Assembly (NCBI GenBank): GCA_015178975.1
Contig: WHVD01000194.1
Coordinates: 62,001 to 126,000, forward strand
DNA from: Hysterangium stoloniferum
Taxonomy: Eukaryota > Basidiomycota > Agaricomycetes > Hysterangiales > Hysterangiaceae
Reading direction: 5' to 3'
Length of the DNA: 64,000 nucleotides
The notes under the pieces are model-generated. The model was not told the origin of the DNA. It searched no databases and was given only the letters and a program-made list of their open reading frames with translations. The stretch's first letter is position 1; each line of letters opens with the position of its first letter. The translations under genes and the position numbers were made by a program. This document shows, in pieces, positions 1 to 10,260 of the stretch.

Positions 1-440
1 TAGATATACCAAAGCCTGCTGGGGTGACATATCAGTATATGACCAATATTTTATGACCACAGCTTCAATATATTTGATCACAAGTGTAGTTGATTGGTTG
101 TCTGAAAGTTCTTGAGGGACGGAAATGAAGCCAAAGAAGGATTAAGGTCACAGGATGTCTTGAAGAAGATGAAGCATCAGTAAATGAGTATTTGATCCGG
201 ACAGTTCACGCAGGGAAGTCCCGACAATCTAGAATGCGCCCGTGCTGGAATACCTTGAAGCATCCCACATAGCTGGACTTCCTCACAGCACTTAAAACCA
301 TTTTACATGAGTTCAATTTGACCAACTCATTGATTTTCTTTAAACACTTCTTTTAAAAGGAACATTTTCGAGCACCCACCGGCATTCGTGTTCCGAGTAC
401 CACAAACAAGGACCAGACACTTATGAGTTTGACCATGCCG
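1..440 (+). repeat. B block, 3' part, truncated
   Basis: This stretch matches the downstream B block that follows family A copies elsewhere (for example 18.7-19.2 kb). It runs from the segment containing GATCACAAGTGTAGTTGAT to the one containing CATTCGTGTTCCGAGTACC. It breaks off near 420 inside the segment that elsewhere continues into the ISHRPLHDSWRF-coding part. The window edge cuts its 5' end. No open frame of useful length remains. Confidence 0.55.
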
Positions 441-935
441 GTTCATACCATTCTCAGGCTAACAATGATGCAAGTCCTAACAAATGACACGAACACAATA
501 CAAGTATTAAATGTGATTGAAATGTGATGGTACATATATATCACAACTTGTGGATGTGACAGGGGTGCAGTTTGAATATCATTGGATGCATAATGGTCAT
601 GGTCCATATTTTTAGTGCATTGATAATGTTTTCTTATAATTGAAGCTTTGAATGATATGAAAGCTTTGAGGCTCTAGCTTATCTGAGAGAGGATATTTTA
701 TTAGACAAGCTTGGCTAAACAACAACTATGTAGATATACAATTTTTTATTAATATAATAAAGCTTGATAATTAACTTGATAACTTTTTGATGATGAAAAT
801 GAACTTCATTTGATGCTGTGACAAAACAAACACAACAAATGATGTGAATATGTATTACAAGCCATGTGAGTGCTGTCGCCTAATGTCACCTAATGTAACA
901 TTCCCATGTCAGAGTGGGTTTATAAGGTCACCCGT
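441..935. other. AT-rich stretch, unrecognised, possible insertion
   Basis: About 500 bases with no counterpart among the other repeat blocks in the window. It lies between a truncated B tail and the spacer that normally follows it, so it may be an insertion. I could not find terminal repeats or a target duplication, and no open frame stands out. Confidence 0.3.
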
Positions 936-1745
936 CATTACGGGAGGCATAAGGTTCATAGTGTGAAGTTTTTCTACTACTGTTGCTCTGGGTGTTAGTT
1001 TTGTGGCATCATATATCGTGCTGCAGACCTTTTTTCCACACTTAGTCACTCAGCGCCTTATGCTTTTTGATGGGCTTTTCCCTTGTTAGCTGACAAATTA
1101 CTTCACTCAGAAGGCCCATGTAATAATAGTAGCGTGTAATTAGTTATGACTGAATATTGAGTACATGCTCAATTTGTTAATCAAAAGCTGACTGACTCCC
1201 CACAAATAGGTATAGTCACAATCGAGGCCAATTAGCCTAAGTACATAATTATGGGAATTGAAACTCCGAAAGAATTGAACACGAAGCACATTTTCTGTTA
1301 GACATAGCCTGAGTGGAAAGCGCCAGAGGCTGTACCTAAGAGGACTGTCGTGGATAGCATCCACTGCATTTTCATATTCAATCAATCGAGATGTCACTTC
1401 TGAACTAACATAAAAGCTGAATTGCCCAAAAATCTAGCACTCAAGAAGTGGGAAGTTGGCACATTATGCTGTGAAGGCTCATCAGACTATTTGTATCCGC
1501 CATATGTGCTCTCTGCCCTAGACGATCTGTTGATGAGTAAGGAATTAGTGTATGCCATAGTGATTGAACTTGAGAGTATCCTGGAGGTTGAGGGTCTTCA
1601 AGTTGTGTAAAAGGAAGGGATGAAATGCTGGGTATCCTATATACATCACCACCACAATGCTATAGCTGGACACTAATTCACCTGATAACCGCACCTTAAA
1701 ATCATAGCATCCCCTTCTGGTGTCACAACAACCTGTTACACACCA
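936..1745 (+). promoter_or_regulatory. spacer and P block (5' flank of copy A1)
   Basis: The spacer resembles 7,440-7,660 and 27,690-27,865. The P block resembles the 600 bases upstream of most family A starts. It contains a short open stretch (1,422-1,610, + strand) whose peptide ELVYAIVIELESILE recurs, usually interrupted, in other P blocks. The flank may therefore include an old upstream exon. The start site and any function are inferred only from its repeated position before exon 1. Confidence 0.4.
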
Positions 1746-3588
1746 ATGCCAACTTCAAACGAGATGACTCTGAGCAGAGACGATATCATACTGGCTGAAA
1801 CCCTCCTAAAAGAGGTTGAGTGGCTACAACCCTTGGTTTTGCCAGCTGCATTGCAACCAGAAGAACAGGAGATCATTGACGTGGGAATGAGGGAAAAATT
1901 CTGTGTAAAGCTGCAAGAATGATGGAGCTGTATCGAAGATGGGCATGGGTTGTGTTATTGAGTTCCCGAAGACAAACAGCATATACCATTGTCTGCAGAA
2001 GAAGTGGAAGTTTGGGTTGAGCAATGGGTGTGCAAAATGAAATACCCTTTCCTGTACACTGTTCATAAACTGCATGCTTTCAGTGCTAGGAGAGACAAAT
2101 TGTCATGATCCACCGACTATTATTAAAAGGCGATGTAGATCCACCAAGGCCGCATCCAGCCTCAATCTATATTATAGTCATGATGTTGACTGGGAAGAGG
2201 ACTCACTGTATGGGGGCTCATCGACATCTCCAAATGTTGAAATTAGCCCTGGGTATTACTGTGGAGTTGGATTAGAAAGGGCTGGGATGAGTATGCTTTT
2301 CAACACAATGAAAGCTTCACTGATGGCAAAGTTGATGATATACCAGTGAATGACATATGGAGATGACAGGACCTTTAATAGGTTCATGCGGAAGCATCTC
2401 ACTCTGCCAAGATGTGGAATAGTAATTCAGGAGACCATTGACACAATGAGGTGGGGATACTTCAGCCCCAATCATTGACCATCAACTGGAATTACGTCAT
2501 CGCTGTACAATGCTGTTATAAAATCACCATTACACACCAATGTGGATGAGGATGCATTGACATTCATTCTACACATAGGACGATATTTGTCATGCCATCT
2601 ATATCCCTTCCGCTTGGACAAACTTGTGGATATCATGCAAAGTACCTGCCACGTGCGTCAATTGTCTGTAGAGGAGCTCACTGCAATCAGAGGTTGCATT
2701 GAATTGTGGTTACAACTGTGCATCACGACATCACATCATTTCATCCTCCCCACAAAAACCACAACAGACACAATTACCCACATCATATTGCTGGAGTTGT
2801 ATTAAAGGTCATATTGGACAATAGAAACTTTATAGTGTCCTTGACACTTTACATCAATGACAACATGCTACATTCACTGTTACATGATACCAGCACATTA
2901 GAAGCCTTTTTCAATGACAGCACGCTTCACATGGATCATAAGAGCTTAATGTGGTTTCTTTGCTCATTGAGGTTAGAATGAAGAAGAGAGGTGGATATGA
3001 AACACAAGAAATGTGAGAGCTCAGACACAGACACAGATGCGAATGAGCAAATGCAAATTTCACCAGTGTGCACTATGGACCCACAATGGTACACAACTTG
3101 TAGCTACTGTGCCGAGTCACTAAATCTAACAATTGAACCCCTCCTAAGGTATGTTGACAATACTTTACCTTACAGCATCATCTCATATCCACCTATGAAA
3201 ATATCCGACCAGTCTGATCCTGACACACCCAAGTCCAAATTACTGGCTCTTCTCATCAGACAACAAACTAATTGAGGTTACTCTGAAGCTGATAGCTACA
3301 TTTGCCAACATGGAATCCACCTGCACCACAGTGCACAGCCTCAATGTAACCCCCATTCTGGCTGGTCTTCTTCTACATTGTGATGCAATGCTTGGCTCAT
3401 TTGACCATCCATTGACCCATACCTGTTGTGAAAAATTAAACCTCATGGCACATTCCCTCCTTTGCATCATCACCACCTCTTTGGTTGGTGTTTTGGGGAC
3501 CTCATATTCGAACTCCACATCAGTGTTAGAGGATCATTGGTGGCCTGATGATGCTCTTGTTCCATCCATTCAGCACCTTATCTCATAA
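1746..3588 (+). pseudogene. family A copy A1, multi-exon pseudogene
   Basis: The function is unknown and I do not recognise the family. Exon 1 runs 1,746-2,027 (94 codons, opening MPTSNE) and has in-frame TGA codons at 1,920 and 1,959. Both look like CGA-to-TGA changes relative to sister copies. Intron 1 is 2,028-2,083 (56 nt). Exon 2 is 2,084-2,450, one base short of the usual 368, which puts a TAG right after its first codon. The first half of exon 3 is missing. Exon 4 is split by a 161-bp insertion, and the intron before exon 5 is 3,149-3,259 (111 nt). Exon 5 is open to TAA at 3,588. CpG sites are mostly TpG or CpA, so the copy looks old. Confidence 0.7.
2971..3131. mobile_element. 161-bp insertion with 5-bp target duplication
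   Basis: Compared with other family A copies, exon 4 is interrupted exactly between two ATTGA pentamers (2,966-2,970 and 3,132-3,136). The insert begins GGTTAGA and ends TCTAACA, an imperfect inverted terminal pair. This fits a very short solo LTR or a small non-autonomous element. A short open reading frame inside it (from 2,991) has no recognisable domain. Confidence 0.55.
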
Positions 3589-4080
3589 TTTCTCTTGGAG
3601 AACACAGACACATTATCCAAACAAGGAGGAAGGATACCACTATTACTCTTTAGTCTCCCCTTTGACAATATGTACAATTCATGTAAACCCACATAGTTTT
3701 CAGGAATTCAAGAGTCACTCACTTTTTACCACCTTTGTGTCCTTGGGAGCTTCTCATTGATGCTATACAGATGTTGCGTATATTGGTGGGCCTTAATAGT
3801 GGCCGGAATCACATTCAAAACATATCTCACCTCATTCGAAACCTTGACCCCATGCTGACTAAGAGATTGCTGCACTCTGATCCTACTTCTTCCACTTTGT
3901 GTCACACTCCCCGACACCATAACTTAAAGATTACCCATTTTACACTCTCTTAGCTTTACAAAGAACCATCTCGTATTAAACACTTAATGATCGATTTTTT
4001 AAGTGTGTTTCTACTCCCCTCACACAATGATTGTCTCAGAACAATCCATTGGATAATCACATTGGATAACCTTGATGAGA
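3589..4080 (+). repeat. 3' flank of A1 and start of B block
   Basis: This follows the family A stop and matches the 3' flank found after other copies: a TACTATTACTCTTT motif, then GTAAA-containing sequence, then the LLIDAIQMLRI-coding start of the B block at about 3,745. The order A then B on the same strand is the same as at 17.9-18.3 kb. It degenerates after about 3,960. Confidence 0.5.
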
Positions 4081-5110
4081 CCCATCTCATCAGCCATGAT
4101 AAAGCTTTCTAGAGCACAGTGAATGATGGAAATTAAGAGAGGCATGTCTCACACTGTTCCTTGTTTGTAGGAATGGGAAAGCAAACCCATTCAGGTGCTC
4201 AAAGAGGTTACATTTAAATACAATACTTAACTTGGTCAAATTGAAGACTCATTGCTACAATGGTTTTGAGCACTGGGACAAACACGGTGATGCTCCAGAT
4301 GCTCCACCATATCAAGATGCATGCTATATTATGAGGACTTCCCTGTGTGAGCCAGGCAGAGAAAATACTAATTTACTCATCCATCCTCTTCTTCAAGACA
4401 TCATGTGTCCTTGATGTTTCGTCCTCTTCATATTTCTACCTCAAAAATTACCCAACAAAAATCAAGGCACTTCAGCATATGGGCCATTACATGTGTCTCC
4501 CGGCAGATATTGTTATATCTAATTTAGAACTGTTTTCAATCAAGTCATCATGGCATCTAAATTCCGCTCAATTCTCCTGTATCACTAAGCATCAGTTGTA
4601 GATCTACCTGCTCTGAAAAGTGCTTTCAGGTGCTCATTTGGCCTTATTTGGAATATTCCCAATTGTGCCTGTTTCAAGGAGTATCCCATGGGAATGAGGG
4701 ACTCACCCATCTCAAGGTTTCGAATGGAGAGAAATACTTTATGAAATCCACCTAATGCCATCCATGTACCTTGTGCAGTCCCCTTCTTTTATTGCAGAGT
4801 TTTGTCTCTCATGATGGCCAATAAGGATATTGGAGATGTTTTGCATACTAGATGAAACTGACCAGGATAATTGTCATCATGCATTAGTGAGTGATCATTG
4901 TGGGTGGTCTTTGGTGTTCTTTAATGACTTGCTTCATGTTATATAAACTGAAATGATGCTTTCTTTGAGACTGCCAAGTGGCATTCTATTTGAAGTGATT
5001 CTCAGTGATAAATTGGAGCTGATTCTTGCGACTACTAGGGCCCATGAATATACTGTATGCAGGGTGAGTATAGCATCAACCAAAGTTGCCAAGGATGAAA
5101 AGATGGTACA
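4081..5110 (-). repeat. B block, degenerate
   Basis: On the minus strand this matches the B block downstream of the family A exon 5 fragment at 5,263-5,622, preserving the usual A-then-B order. Recognisable parts are the GGATCCCATGGGA-like segment (here near 4,680-4,700) and the GAAGACTCATTGCTACAATGG segment near 4,245. Frames are interrupted throughout. Confidence 0.5.
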
Positions 5111-5262
5111 AAGTGGCTATATGCACTCTTAAATTGCCTCAAACTATGTAACTTTAAATTACTTGTCAATATTTCCAAAAGGTGAGTTACATCAAGAGTA
5201 AATAGTACTATCCCTTCTTCTGGTTAGGATACATACATTATGTCAGTTTTATCAAAGAGAAA

Positions 5263-5622
5263 TCATGGTATATAGTGTGGAATAGATGGAACAGGTTCAT
5301 TGGGAGGCCAGGCATGGTCCTCCAACACTGATCTGGAGTTTGACTTGGATGTGATGCACACACTGGTGAAAGGTGTGGCGATGACACAAAGGAAGGAGTG
5401 AGTTGCCAGGGTTACTCCTTCAAGGTAGATACTAAGGTATTCATTGGTGATTGAGCCAAGAATTGCATTGTAATGTGGGAGAATATGAGGGAGAATGGCA
5501 ATTATATCAAGGTTCCAGACTGTGGTACAAGCAGATTCGAAGTCAGAAGATGCACCTATCAGCTTCAGAGTGACCTTAATTAGTTCCTCGCCTGCCAAGA
5601 GGAGCCGACAATTGGAATTCAT
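5263..5622 (-). pseudogene. family A exon 5 fragment, open
   Basis: This is an open stretch of 119 codons corresponding to exon 5 of family A. Its motifs are EELIKVTLKLIGASSD, SFLCVIATPFT and a C-terminal SVLEDHAWP. The acceptor-like GGCAG precedes it. Upstream on the minus strand, the rest of the family A gene is replaced by the hAT remnant, which joins inside the presumed intron before exon 5. It is therefore a 3' fragment with no start of its own. Confidence 0.6.
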
Positions 5623-5639
5623 GTGTATCAGAATCAGAA

Positions 5640-6990
5640 CAAGAAGTTAAAAAACTCTTCACCCCCCACTACCAAACAATCATCAACTTTCCAAGCTGAT
5701 CTGGTGAATTCAGATAGCCACAGAAATCCTCCAGCCATGGTTCCATCAGTGAACCCACCCTAGCATCCACACCCATCTTGTCCTCATCATCAGATAGAAA
5801 TCTCAAGATCTTATGAATCCTTGTGAGGTGCCAGTATAACCTGAGTTAAATTGGTTGCATTTCCATACATCTTGATATAACAAACTTTATACTGGAAAAA
5901 TAAAGTGAAGAAATAGTTTATGAACCATTATAATTAAATGAGAGATGGTTTGGCCAAACTTACAAGTGTCTGTGCTTGCTGTAATGCTTTATCTAATAAG
6001 TCAATACCCCAGTGCTTAAGAATGTGCTTTTCCTTTTTTGATGGATCAATCACTAACATTAATAGAGTCATTTCATTCATTGAGGTAGCCATTGAGATGA
6101 ACTTACACATTGCAAATGTATAAGCATCAGATTCAGCAGTACAGTGTAGTATTCATTAATCTTTTTGGACCCTGCATTCAGAGCATCTTTGAACTTGAAA
6201 TACTTGGGGCATTCAATTTGAATAAACCATGCCTGATGAAGGGCTTCAAGGGCAGGAATAACAAGGTGAAGTGATGGGCCTTCATCTGATGAGAATGCTT
6301 GTTGTACATACATTATCAGCATGCTGTAAAGTAAATTAGGTTCCATCTGCCACATGAATCAACCACTGCTCACTGCAAGGAGATCCAAGAAAGACTCAAC
6401 TCTTGTCCATTCCTCCTCCGACAACTGAAGGTCATTGAGTTTCTGTGACTTGATGCATTCCATTTCTGCTGAGACCAGTGATACAATAAACTGGTCAATG
6501 ATCTGAAGAATCACACCAGTTGAAGTCATAAAAAATCTGAGATAATATAACACTACTTTCTTCAGAGATGTAGCACATTCAAGCATTACATAGGTGGAAG
6601 ACCACTGAACTGGCATGTCCAGCAGAAGTTGTTTTGTGTACTTGAGGCCAGATTCAGTTCGAAGGTCAAGGAAAACCTGCTTGTGTCTACTGGATGAGTG
6701 CTCCTTTAATTGCTAGTTAGCAACAACTCAGACATAAAGGAGTAGTTAAAGACCATGCAATAGAGCGGACCAATCCCACTTCATTGTGATCAACTCCATG
6801 ATCAACTATGAGGCTATCATCAGGCTTTGCAGGGTTGTAGTGTTTGGATTTTGTAAAGGCTGTGATTAAAACTTGTGTTGCAAGGTTAACAATGTGTGCA
6901 ATGCAACTAGTAAATGTCTGATTGGTAGTGGTAGTTCACAATAATGAGTAGATGACCTACCAGAGCATCAATATTACATATGCGCATCAT
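5640..6990 (-). pseudogene. hAT-superfamily transposase remnant
   Basis: hAT transposases are DDE-type cut-and-paste enzymes. On the minus strand the order of conserved pieces fits a fungal hAT protein: IAHIVNLATQVLI with SKHYNP (about 6,900-6,840), LLLDMPVQWSSTYVMLE (about 6,640-6,580), LSEEEWTRVESFLDLLA (about 6,430-6,375), QQAFSSDEGPSLHL with IPALEALHQAW (about 6,300-6,230), KINEYY (about 6,160), and a damaged tail ending with a MIVW..WGV-like motif near 5,660. A GT-AG intron of 50 nt lies at 6,373-6,324. Just after it, a 4-base duplication breaks the frame, and a further stop occurs near 6,715. The N-terminus and the last C-terminal part are absent. The identification rests on family memory of these motifs and is strong; the element is dead. 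Confidence 0.8.
6324..6373 (-). other. intron in hAT remnant
   Basis: The donor is GTGAGC and the acceptor TTTACAG, giving 50 nt. Removing it joins FLDLLA to HADNV, which is the expected continuity in hAT proteins. It shows that the element came from, or adapted to, a host with very short introns. Confidence 0.6.
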
Positions 6991-7044
6991 GAACCTTAAA
7001 TATCCAGGGAGGGAAACGAAGAGCATCACCATGACGACATTCAA

Positions 7045-7660
7045 TTATACCTAGGTACCCGCGTCGAATTCGAGAACAGGCGTGCGTGGTCCTAAAGGGA
7101 TTCTGGAATTCAAGTGGTATACGGCGGAGGAACGAAGATCACACTGCGAAGCTTATGGCATATTTGGCTTCGGCCTTCTATCGGTGTCCCGGCGCTCGAT
7201 GGCGAGATCGAGATCGGCCATCAACTGCAAGCGCACCTGCCGGCATTCGTGTTCCGAGTACCGCAAACAAGGACCAGAGTGAGACATGTTGTGCCATTTT
7301 CTGGGAGAATACGTTCCTCGGCGTCCGAAATCCTTTTGCCATCTCTCACCGACCATTGCACGATTCTTGGCGATTCAGAGTTCTCGGCATTATATCTCTA
7401 AAGGTTTTATACCTCGTCAGGTCGGTTTCAAGTGACCGTTGTCAGGTTGTCATTACGGGAGACATAAGGTTCATAGCGTGAAGTTTTTCTACCACTGTTG
7501 TTCTGGGTGCTAGTTTTGTGGCATCATATATCGTGCTGCAGACTTTTTTTCCACACTTCGTCGCTCGGCGCCTGATGCTTTCCGACAGGCTTTTCTCTTG
7601 TTAGCTGACGCAAATTACTTCACTCAGACGGCCCGTGTAATAATAGTAGCGTGTAATTAG
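7045..7660 (+). repeat. exon 3 fragment fused to B tail and spacer
   Basis: The first 180 bases are family A exon 3, from the TACCCGCGTCGAATTCGAGA start to the ATCAACTGCAA segment. They pass directly at about 7,226 into the B tail (CATTCGTGTTCCGAGTACCG onward, including the ISHRPLHDSWRF-coding part) and then the spacer that precedes P blocks. The fusion is a deletion joining two parts of one unit. Long open frames here run through shifted frames and are not credible genes. Confidence 0.5.
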
Positions 7661-8254
7661 TTATGACGGAATATAGAATACATGCACAATTTGTTAATAA
7701 AAACCCGACGGACTCTCCACAAACAGGTATAGTCACGATCAGGGCCAATTAGCCTAAGTACAGAACTATCGGAATTGGAATTCCGAAATAATTACACACG
7801 ACGCGCATATTTCTGTTAGACATAGCCCGAGTGGAAAGCGCCGGAGGCTGTACCTGAGAAGCACTGTCGTGGATAGCATCCACTGCATTTACACATTCAA
7901 TCAATCGAGATGTCACTTCTCAACTAACGTGAAAGCTAAATTGACCAAAAATCTAGCGCTCAAGATGGCATATTATGCGGTGAAGGCTCATCAGATTATT
8001 CGTATCCGCCATATGTGCTCTCTGCCAGTACGGAATGAGTGTATACCATAGTGATTGAACTTGAGAGTATCCTGGAGATCGATTGAACGAAGGAAGTCGA
8101 GGGGCTTCGAGTTGTGTAAAAGGAAGGGATGAAACGCTGGGCGTCCTATATACAGCACCGCCACAATTCTATAGCTGGACATTAATTCCCCTGGTAACTG
8201 GACCTTAAAAGCGCAGCATCCCCTTCTGGTGTCACAACAACCTGGTACACACCG
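7661..8254 (+). promoter_or_regulatory. P block (5' flank of copy A2)
   Basis: This is a conserved flank of about 600 bases ending directly at the A2 start codon. It resembles 15,411-16,008 and 23,061-23,708 closely, including the GCAGCATCCCCTTCTGGT segment just before the ATG. A TATATACAGCACCGCC segment lies about 107 bases before the start, where some other copies have TATAAAGCACCGCC. Confidence 0.45.
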
Positions 8255-9142
8255 ATGTCAACATCAAACGAGACGACTCCGAGCAGGGACGATTTCGTAC
8301 CGGCTGAAACCCTCCTACAAGAGGTTGAGTGGCTTCAACCCTTGATTTCGCCAGCTGCATTGCGCTCAGAAGAACGGGAGGAGATCATTGACGCGGGAAT
8401 GAGGGACAGATTCCGCGTGAAGCTTCGAGAACGATGGAGCTGTATCGAACATCGGGATCGTTTGTGTTTTCGAGTTCCCGAAGACGACCAGCATATACCA
8501 TTGTCTGCAGAAGAAGTGGAAGTTTGGGTTGAGCAATGGGTACGCAAAATTAGACAGCCTTTCATGTACACTGTTCATAAAATGGACGCTTTCAGTGCCT
8601 AGGAGAGACACACTGTGATGATCCACCAACTATTATTAAAATGCGATGTAGATCCACCAAGGCCGCATCCAGCCTCAATCCAGATTATAGTCATGACGTG
8701 GACTGGGAAGTGGACTCAATGTATGGGGGCTCATTGACATCTCTAAATGTTGAAATTAGCCCCGGGTATTACTGTGGACTTATTTTGGAAAGGGTTGGGA
8801 TGAGTGTGCTTTTCAACACAAGGAAAGCTTTACTGATGGAAAATTTGATGATATTCAGGCGAATGGCATATGGAGACGACAGGGCCTTCAATAAGTTCAT
8901 ACGCAAGCGTGTCACTCTGCCTAAACTCGGAATAGTAATTCAGGAGACCATTGACGCAATGAGGTGGGGATACTTCAGCCCAAATCATTGAATGCAGTCG
9001 AAATACTCACGTCTTTGTAGACCCACTTACCCGCGTCGAATTCGAGAACAGCGTCGGTGGTCTTACATCGGCTCCGTTTTTCTAGTGTGATACGGCTAGG
9101 ACACACTGCCAATATTATGGCATCATTGGGTTCGGCCTTCTA

Positions 9143-9361
9143 TGTTGGATATGGTTGGTTTGACAGCCTAGACTCAGCTTTAGAGCAGTGCGAATGTGTG
9201 ACTGTCTCTCACATTTTCTGTGTATATGGAATGTTAATGGCCATATAGAGTTGACTTCACTACTGAGTACCTAAATGGTTGGTAGCTCAGTGGTAGAGCA
9301 TCTAGTATAGATTACAGATGGTCCCAGGTTCAATTCCTGGCCAGTCCGATATTTTCCAATA
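9143..9361 (+). mobile_element. 219-bp insertion carrying a tRNA-like unit
   Basis: The insert splits family A exon 3 between two TTCTA pentamers (9,138-9,142 and 9,362-9,366); intact copies have a single TTCTA here. The ends, TGTTGGATAT and TTTTCCAATA, are imperfect inverted repeats, as in a short LTR. The tRNA-like unit lies near the 3' end rather than the 5' end, so it is not a textbook SINE. It could be a short LTR-type element that captured a tRNA, or a rearranged SINE. Confidence 0.55.
9276..9348 (+). tRNA. tRNA-like sequence, probably pseudo
   Basis: A 73-nt unit can fold as a tRNA. The D stem is GCTC/GAGC. The T arm is perfect, CCAGG-TTCAATT-CCTGG. The acceptor stem pairs in six of seven positions, counting G-U pairs. 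It has the A box TAGCTCAGTGG (9,283-9,293) and the B box GGTTCAATTCC (9,328-9,338) of a polymerase III promoter. The anticodon stem has two mismatches and an eight-base loop, so no anticodon can be read and it is unlikely to act in translation. Confidence 0.55.
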
Positions 9362-9377
9362 TTCTACTGGTGTCCCG

Positions 9378-9632
9378 GCGCTCGATGGCACGGTAGAGAT
9401 CGGCTACCAACTGTAATTACGTCATCGCATTTACAATGCTGTCATAAAATCACCGTTACACACCAACGTGGATGAGGTTGCGTCGACATTCATTCTACAT
9501 ATTGCAGGACATATGTAGAATGAATGTCGACGCAACCTCATCCACGTTGGTGTAGCGATGATTTTATGACAGTATTGTAAAGCGATGACGTAATTGCAGT
9601 TGATGCCCGATCTGTATCTTCCCATTGAGCGC
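9378..9632. repeat. fold-back inverted repeat of exon 3
   Basis: Arms 9,378-9,502 and 9,511-9,632 are inverted copies of the same piece of family A exon 3, separated by 8 bases. The inner 42 bases of each arm are perfectly complementary; the outer parts have a few mismatches and a 2-base gap. The right arm leads straight into the left arm of the large inverted duplication. Confidence 0.85.
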
Positions 9633-9829
9633 ATCTGTCAAGGGTTATAGGGAGGAGTCCGATGACACACATTGCCATCGCCGATATTGTGGCATCACCC
9701 TTAATGTATAAAAAATGGCTTTCGTTCTACAACTGCAAATGTTGCTAAGATGTGGATTTCGAGTCGAAAGGGATGCATAGGATATATATCACGCATCTGA
9801 ATTGTGTGTGAGAGAGCGGCATGAATTTA

Positions 9830-10260
9830 CTCGATCATAAATGTAGTCGAATTTTTATCGGATGATGACCCTGACAACGCTGCTGGTTCTCCAGCGAGGA
9901 ATCCGAAGAACGACCCCAAAGATACAGAATATCGAATATCTTGAACGAGGCGACGTTCCTCAGTGACCAAGTCTCCCTTTTATCCAAAATGGCACTCTTT
10001 GACCACCTGGCTAGCGCAAAGTAGGAGAAGTTCTTCCATTGTCCTAATAAATAGGTTCCTTGGCGTCCGCGCCTCTTTCGACATCTCTCACCGACCATTG
10101 CACGATCTCCATGTTGGCACTCACTATATCCGCCTTTGTAATAGAAAACAGTCACACGCCGGCGGATAAACTTAGGAAGACTTTCATCCTCCATTGCGTG
10201 GTGATCGGTCGATTTATCCCTCTCGTATGTCCTTCCAGATATAATAATATCAGGTGAAGG
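9830..10260 (+). repeat. B-tail variant, better preserved
   Basis: This corresponds to the tail of the B block but keeps a more protein-like frame, with VVEFLSDDDPDN, ARNPKND and RFLGVRASFDISHRPLHD pieces. Compared with the partner at 52,881-53,310, one base is missing after the NPKNDP codons, which breaks the first frame. The 156-codon open frame on the opposite strand is a shadow; its partner copy contains a stop. Confidence 0.45.

Larger units (their letters stand above)
8255..9640 (+). pseudogene. family A copy A2, exons 1-2 intact, exon 3 broken
   Basis: This is the clearest view of the gene's 5' half. Exon 1 is 8,255-8,539 (95 codons, ATG, no stop). Intron 1 is 8,540-8,595 (GTACGC...TTTCAG, 56 nt). 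Exon 2 is 8,596-8,963 (122 codons plus 2 bases), intact and ending ETIDAMR. Intron 2 is 8,964-9,020 (GTGGGG...TTTGTAG, 57 nt). Exon 3 starts in phase at 9,021 (PTYPRRIREQ) but loses one base a few codons later. It is then split by the 219-bp insertion at 9,143 and folds back into an inverted copy of itself at about 9,503-9,510. Exons 4 and 5 are absent. The function is unknown. Confidence 0.7.

Noticed and set aside
7086-7481. 131-codon open frame
   Set aside because: It crosses the join of an exon 3 fragment and a B tail in a frame that is not the conserved frame of either part.
9276-9348. Functional tRNA gene
   Set aside because: The anticodon stem has two mismatches and the loop is eight bases, so no anticodon can be assigned.
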